Part shown: positions 59,872 to 64,000 of the stretch, one piece after another
Position numbering within the stretch: the stretch's first letter is position 1
How the letters are laid out: the number at the start of each line of letters is the position of its first letter
Source of the DNA: Streptomyces maremycinicus
GTDB lineage: Bacteria; Actinomycetota; Actinomycetes; Streptomycetales; Streptomycetaceae
Assembly: GCF_001184025.1 (NCBI RefSeq)
Contig: NZ_BBYG01000016.1
Coordinates: forward strand, 248,001 to 312,000
DNA length: 64,000 nucleotides
Direction: 5' to 3'
Made by a program: the position numbers and the translations under genes
Notes under the pieces: generated by a model
The model's database searches: none
Told to the model about the DNA's origin: nothing
What the model saw: the letters and a program-made list of their open reading frames with translations, nothing else

Positions 59872-61515
59872 CTAGGAGGGCCTGGCCATGGCCTTGACGA
59901 AGGCGCGCTCGACGTCGGCCGCGGACAGGACTCCGAAGATCTCGCCGGTCTCCTCGACCACGAGGTATTCGGTGGCGGGGGTGGCGCGCAGGACGTCGAG
60001 GAGGTCCTCGCCCGCCAGCTCGGCGGAGACCCGCATGCCGTCGGTGAGGTCCTGGGCGAGCCCGCTGACGGCGACCCAGGGGCGGCGGTGTTCGGGGACG
60101 CCGACGATGGCGGCCTCGCGGACGAGGGAGAGCGGTTCGCCGTGGGCGTCGACGACGACGAGGGCGCGGGCGCCGGCGTCGTTGGCGCGGCGCAGGGCCT
60201 CGGAGAGGGGGGTGTGGGTCTCGACGGGGACGGCGCGCCGGGTGAGGGTGCGGGCGCGGAGTTCGGGGAGGTGTTCGCGCAGGCGGGCCATGCGCAGGCT
60301 GTTGCCCGCGCCGGTCCAGATGATCGCGGCGAGGATGGCCGCGAGGAGGGCGTCGGTGACGGTGTCCATGCCGACGCTGTCCTCGGCGCTGGAGCCGAGG
60401 GCGCCGGACTGGGTGAGCAGGGGCAGGCCGACGAGGACGGAGACGGCGAGGGCGCGGCCGACCCAGGCGGCGGCGATGGTGCCGTTCATGGGCTTGCCGG
60501 TGAGCTTCCAGACGACGGCGCGGAGCATGCGGCCGCCGTCGAGCGGGAGGCCGGGCAGCAGGTTGAAGATCGCCACGATGAGGTTGGAGATCATCAGTCC
60601 GGCCAGCAGGACGCCCGGGACGGTGCCGGGTTCCACGGGCTGCATGGCGAGGTAGAAGAGGCCGGCGAGGACGAGGGAGAGCAGCGGGCCGACGAAGGCG
60701 AGCCAGAACTCCCGGCCGGGGGTCTCGGCCTCCTTCTCGATCTCGGAGACGCCGCCGAAGAACTGGAGCTGGATGCGGCGGACCGGGAGTTTGAAGCGGA
60801 GGGCCGCGATGGTGTGCGCGAGTTCGTGGATGAGCACGGAGGCGTAGAAGGCGACCGCGAAGAAGAGGGAGACGAGGTAGCGCAGGGCGCCGAGTTCGGG
60901 GAGGACGCGGTCGAGCTGGTTGCCGAAGACCCAGGTGATGAGCGCGGCGACGAGGAACCAGCTGGGTGCGACATAGACGGGGACGCCGAAGGGGCGGCCC
61001 ATGAGGAGGCCGCCGCGCGGCTGCTCCGGGGGGCGCTGGGGCGGGGGGCCCTTGGGCAGGATCGGTGCGGGCGCGGGGGTGGAGGCGGGAGCGGCGGCGG
61101 GAGCCGCGGGCTGCCCGGCGCCGGCCCCGGTGCCGGGTTCCGCGCCGGGCTCGGTGCCGGGCTCGGCGTTGCCGGGCGCCGCGCCCGTCTCGGTGCCGGG
61201 CTCGGCGTTGCCGGGCGTGGGCTCGCTCTTGCCGTGCCCGTGCGCGTCGGCCGTGCGGGGGTCGTCACCGTGGGCCGGGGGCTCCTGGGGAGCGTGCCCG
61301 TCGTCGGCGGGTGCGGCCGCGGCGGGCGCGGCTTCGGTCGGCGCCGGTGGCTCGGAGGTGGCCGGCGCGGGGTGCGTGTCGGGCGTGGCCGGGCCGGGGG
61401 TGCCGGGGTCCGGGGTCTGCGCGAGGTCGGTGGCCGGGGTCGCAGGTGTCGCGGGCTGCTCGGCCGACTGTTCGCTGTCCGGCCGCGGCCGCCCGGTCCC
61501 GCCGCTTTCCACCAC
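59872..61515 (-). CDS. Site-2-protease-like M50 metallopeptidase with CBS domains
   Basis: 547 residues. A Pro/Ala/Glu-rich disordered N-terminal arm (1-165) precedes the membrane peptidase: zinc motif HELAH (230-234) and the third ligand in NLLPGLPLDGGR (about 317-328). Two CBS domains make the C-terminus (about 420-547), usually nucleotide-sensing. Cleaves membrane substrates, possibly an anti-sigma factor. GTG 61515 with GAGGGG upstream. Confidence 0.9.
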   Translation of the reverse strand: MVESGGTGRPRPDSEQSAEQPATPATPATDLAQTPDPGTPGPATPDTHPAPATSEPPAPTEAAPAAAAPADDGHAPQEPPAHGDDPRTADAHGHGKSEPTPGNAEPGTETGAAPGNAEPGTEPGAEPGTGAGAGQPAAPAAAPASTPAPAPILPKGPPPQRPPEQPRGGLLMGRPFGVPVYVAPSWFLVAALITWVFGNQLDRVLPELGALRYLVSLFFAVAFYASVLIHELAHTIAALRFKLPVRRIQLQFFGGVSEIEKEAETPGREFWLAFVGPLLSLVLAGLFYLAMQPVEPGTVPGVLLAGLMISNLIVAIFNLLPGLPLDGGRMLRAVVWKLTGKPMNGTIAAAWVGRALAVSVLVGLPLLTQSGALGSSAEDSVGMDTVTDALLAAILAAIIWTGAGNSLRMARLREHLPELRARTLTRRAVPVETHTPLSEALRRANDAGARALVVVDAHGEPLSLVREAAIVGVPEHRRPWVAVSGLAQDLTDGMRVSAELAGEDLLDVLRATPATEYLVVEETGEIFGVLSAADVERAFVKAMARPS

Positions 61516-61700
61516 GGTGTCCCCTCGTCGAAGCGTCTCCCGCTCGTGCAGGGCGGGAGGGTCTCGGACCGATGGTATGCGGCGGTCGTGACGTGTTCCG
61601 CCCCGGCACCCCCCGTGTTTCCCCGGTCGTCGCGGTGTCCGGGACGGGGCGGGGTGCGCGGGCTGGGTGACTGTCGGTGGTGGGCCGTAAGGTCTGGGGC

Positions 61701-62762
<1,062 letters not shown>

Positions 62763-62776
62763 AGAAGGAGACATAC

Positions 62777-63448
62777 GTGGCCATCCGCGTCCTACTGGTC
62801 GATGACCAGCCGCTGCTGCGTACCGGCTTCCGGATGATCCTGGAGGCCGAGCAGGACCTCGCGGTCGTCGGCGAGGCCGGGGACGGCCTCCAGGCTCTCG
62901 ACCAGGTGCGGGCGCTTCAGCCCGATGTGGTGCTCATGGACATCCGCATGCCGCGGATGGACGGGGTGGAGGCGACCCGCCAGATCACCGGTCCTGGGCG
63001 GGACGGGCCGGCCAAGGTGCTGGTCCTGACCACCTTCGACCTCGACGAGTACGTGGTGGAAGCGCTGCGGGCCGGGGCGAGCGGGTTCCTGCTGAAGGAC
63101 GCGCCCGCCAATGAACTGGTCCAGGCGATCCGGGTGGTGGCCTCGGGTGAGGCGATGCTGGCGCCGAGCATCACGCGTCGGCTGCTCGACAAGTACGCCA
63201 CGCATCTGCCTTCCGGCGACGAGCCGGTGCCGGACACGCTGCACACGCTCACCGACCGTGAGGTGGAGGTGCTGAAGCTGGTCGCGCGGGGGCTGTCGAA
63301 CGCCGAGATCGCCGCCGACCTCTTCGTCAGCGAGACCACCGTGAAGACGCATGTGGGTCATGTGCTGAACAAGCTCGGGTTGCGCGACCGGGTGCAGGCC
63401 GCGGTGTACGCGTACGAGAGCGGTCTGGTGCGTCCCGGCGCGCAGTAG
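62777..63448 (+). CDS. NarL/LuxR-type response regulator
   Basis: 223 residues from GTG 62777 with AAGGAG seven bases upstream. Receiver with phosphoacceptor Asp55 (VVLMDIRMPRMDG), Thr86 and Lys107; LuxR-type HTH at about 160-215 (LTDREVEVLKLVARGLSNAEIA). No histidine kinase gene is seen within the window. Confidence 0.93.
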   Translation: MAIRVLLVDDQPLLRTGFRMILEAEQDLAVVGEAGDGLQALDQVRALQPDVVLMDIRMPRMDGVEATRQITGPGRDGPAKVLVLTTFDLDEYVVEALRAGASGFLLKDAPANELVQAIRVVASGEAMLAPSITRRLLDKYATHLPSGDEPVPDTLHTLTDREVEVLKLVARGLSNAEIAADLFVSETTVKTHVGHVLNKLGLRDRVQAAVYAYESGLVRPGAQ

Positions 63449-63493
63449 CAGCAGGTGCAGCAACAGCGGTAACGGGCGGACAGTCGTACGCGG

Positions 63494-63525
63494 GAAGGCG
63501 CTCCCCATGGCCGGGGGGCGCCTTC
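63494..63525. terminator. Hairpin GAAGGCGCTCCCC-N6-GGGGGGCGCCTTC
   Basis: Thirteen-pair stem with one wobble between the convergent response regulator and solute-binding protein genes. Confidence 0.75.
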
Positions 63526-63546
63526 TCGCGTGTGGCTGCCGGGTCG

Positions 63547-64000
63547 TCAGCTCTTGCTGAGTTCCCAGAAGCGGAAGACCGTGGAGGCGTCCAGGCAGCT
63601 CTCCAGGCCGTAGACGTTCTCGCCGGCGACCGCGTACTGCTTGGCCTGCCACAGGGGCAGGACGGGCACCCGCTCGGCGACGATGTCCTGGAGTTCGGCG
63701 TAGTCCGCGTCGGTGGCGGTGCGGTCCCTCTGCGCGGCGGTGCGCGGGACGAGGGTCCCGGTGATGGTGCTGTCGGCGAAGTTGTTGTTCAGCACGTTGC
63801 CCTTGCCGAAGAAGGGCGAGGTGAAGTTGTCGGCGTCCGGGTAGTCGGGGACCCAGCCCTTGACGTAGACGCCGTACTTGCCGGCGGCGATGTCCTTCTC
63901 GTACCGGCCGTAGGCGACGGACCTGACGTCGGCGTCGAACAGGCCGCTGGCGTTCAGCTGGGCGGCGATGGCCTTCAGTTCCTGGTCGGTGGCCGGGCCG
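63547..64000 (-). CDS. ABC transporter solute-binding protein family 5, C-terminal fragment (N-terminus beyond window)
   Basis: About 150 residues visible. The end reads DIVAERVPVLPLWQAKQY, a typical C-terminal lobe of DppA/OppA-like peptide-binding proteins, and GWVPDYPDADNFTSPFF matches the family. No start or lipobox is visible. Confidence 0.85.
   Translation of the reverse strand, partial: GPATDQELKAIAAQLNASGLFDADVRSVAYGRYEKDIAAGKYGVYVKGWVPDYPDADNFTSPFFGKGNVLNNNFADSTITGTLVPRTAAQRDRTATDADYAELQDIVAERVPVLPLWQAKQYAVAGENVYGLESCLDASTVFRFWELSKS

Overview
The window is typical Streptomyces chromosome: very high GC, strong third-position GC bias that opens long spurious frames on opposite strands, frequent GTG starts, four-base ATGA/GTGA couplings and bacterial 20S proteasome genes. 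The gene order looks like the S. coelicolor SCO16xx core region as I recall it. No tRNA, rRNA, CRISPR array, insertion sequence or prophage was seen.

Left part (1-13.5 kb): the 3' part of a mycosin-like protease coupled to a proline-rich membrane protein; a D-threonine-aldolase/alanine-racemase-like enzyme; and a gamma-glutamylation catabolic cluster (SDR, aldehyde dehydrogenase, GlnA4-like ligase, FadR-type regulator, class C26 hydrolase). This fits ethanolamine use: glutamylate the amine, oxidise the alcohol to aldehyde and then acid, then release glutamate. Next come a LysR/TDT exporter pair and an XRE-cupin/BtuF-like pair.

Middle (14-30 kb): a glycine-betaine ABC transporter with permease and binding protein fused; a 5'-3' exonuclease; a siderophore-interacting protein behind an iron-box-like site; a PadR-linked drug-type ABC exporter; an APC permease; an acetyltransferase; an RluA-type pseudouridine synthase; and a five-gene conservon (CvnA-D plus a P450) resembling cvn9/rarA-E.

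Accessory island (30.2-37.8 kb): a TetR regulator divergent from a four-gene operon of two DUF1989 proteins, a biotin carboxylase annotated in this family as urea carboxylase, and allophanate hydrolase. One residue suggests the carboxylase prefers guanidine. A 22-bp palindrome between regulator and operon recurs with one mismatch in front of the APC permease 9 kb away, which points to a two-locus guanidine/urea uptake and degradation regulon. This is the window's best candidate for an undescribed system.

Right part (37.8-64 kb): Ski2-like helicase, lipid kinase, TatC and TatA, two small conserved proteins, PafC and PafB, two FKBP-type isomerases, PafA, an MFS transporter and a LacI regulator, then the Pup-proteasome set (PrcA, PrcB, an endonuclease VII-like protein, Pup, Dop, Arc ATPase). 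It ends with a ferredoxin, a secreted hypothetical, the tRNA m1A58 methyltransferase, a site-2-protease-like peptidase, a RecB-like nuclease, a NarL-type response regulator and the C-terminus of a family-5 solute-binding protein.
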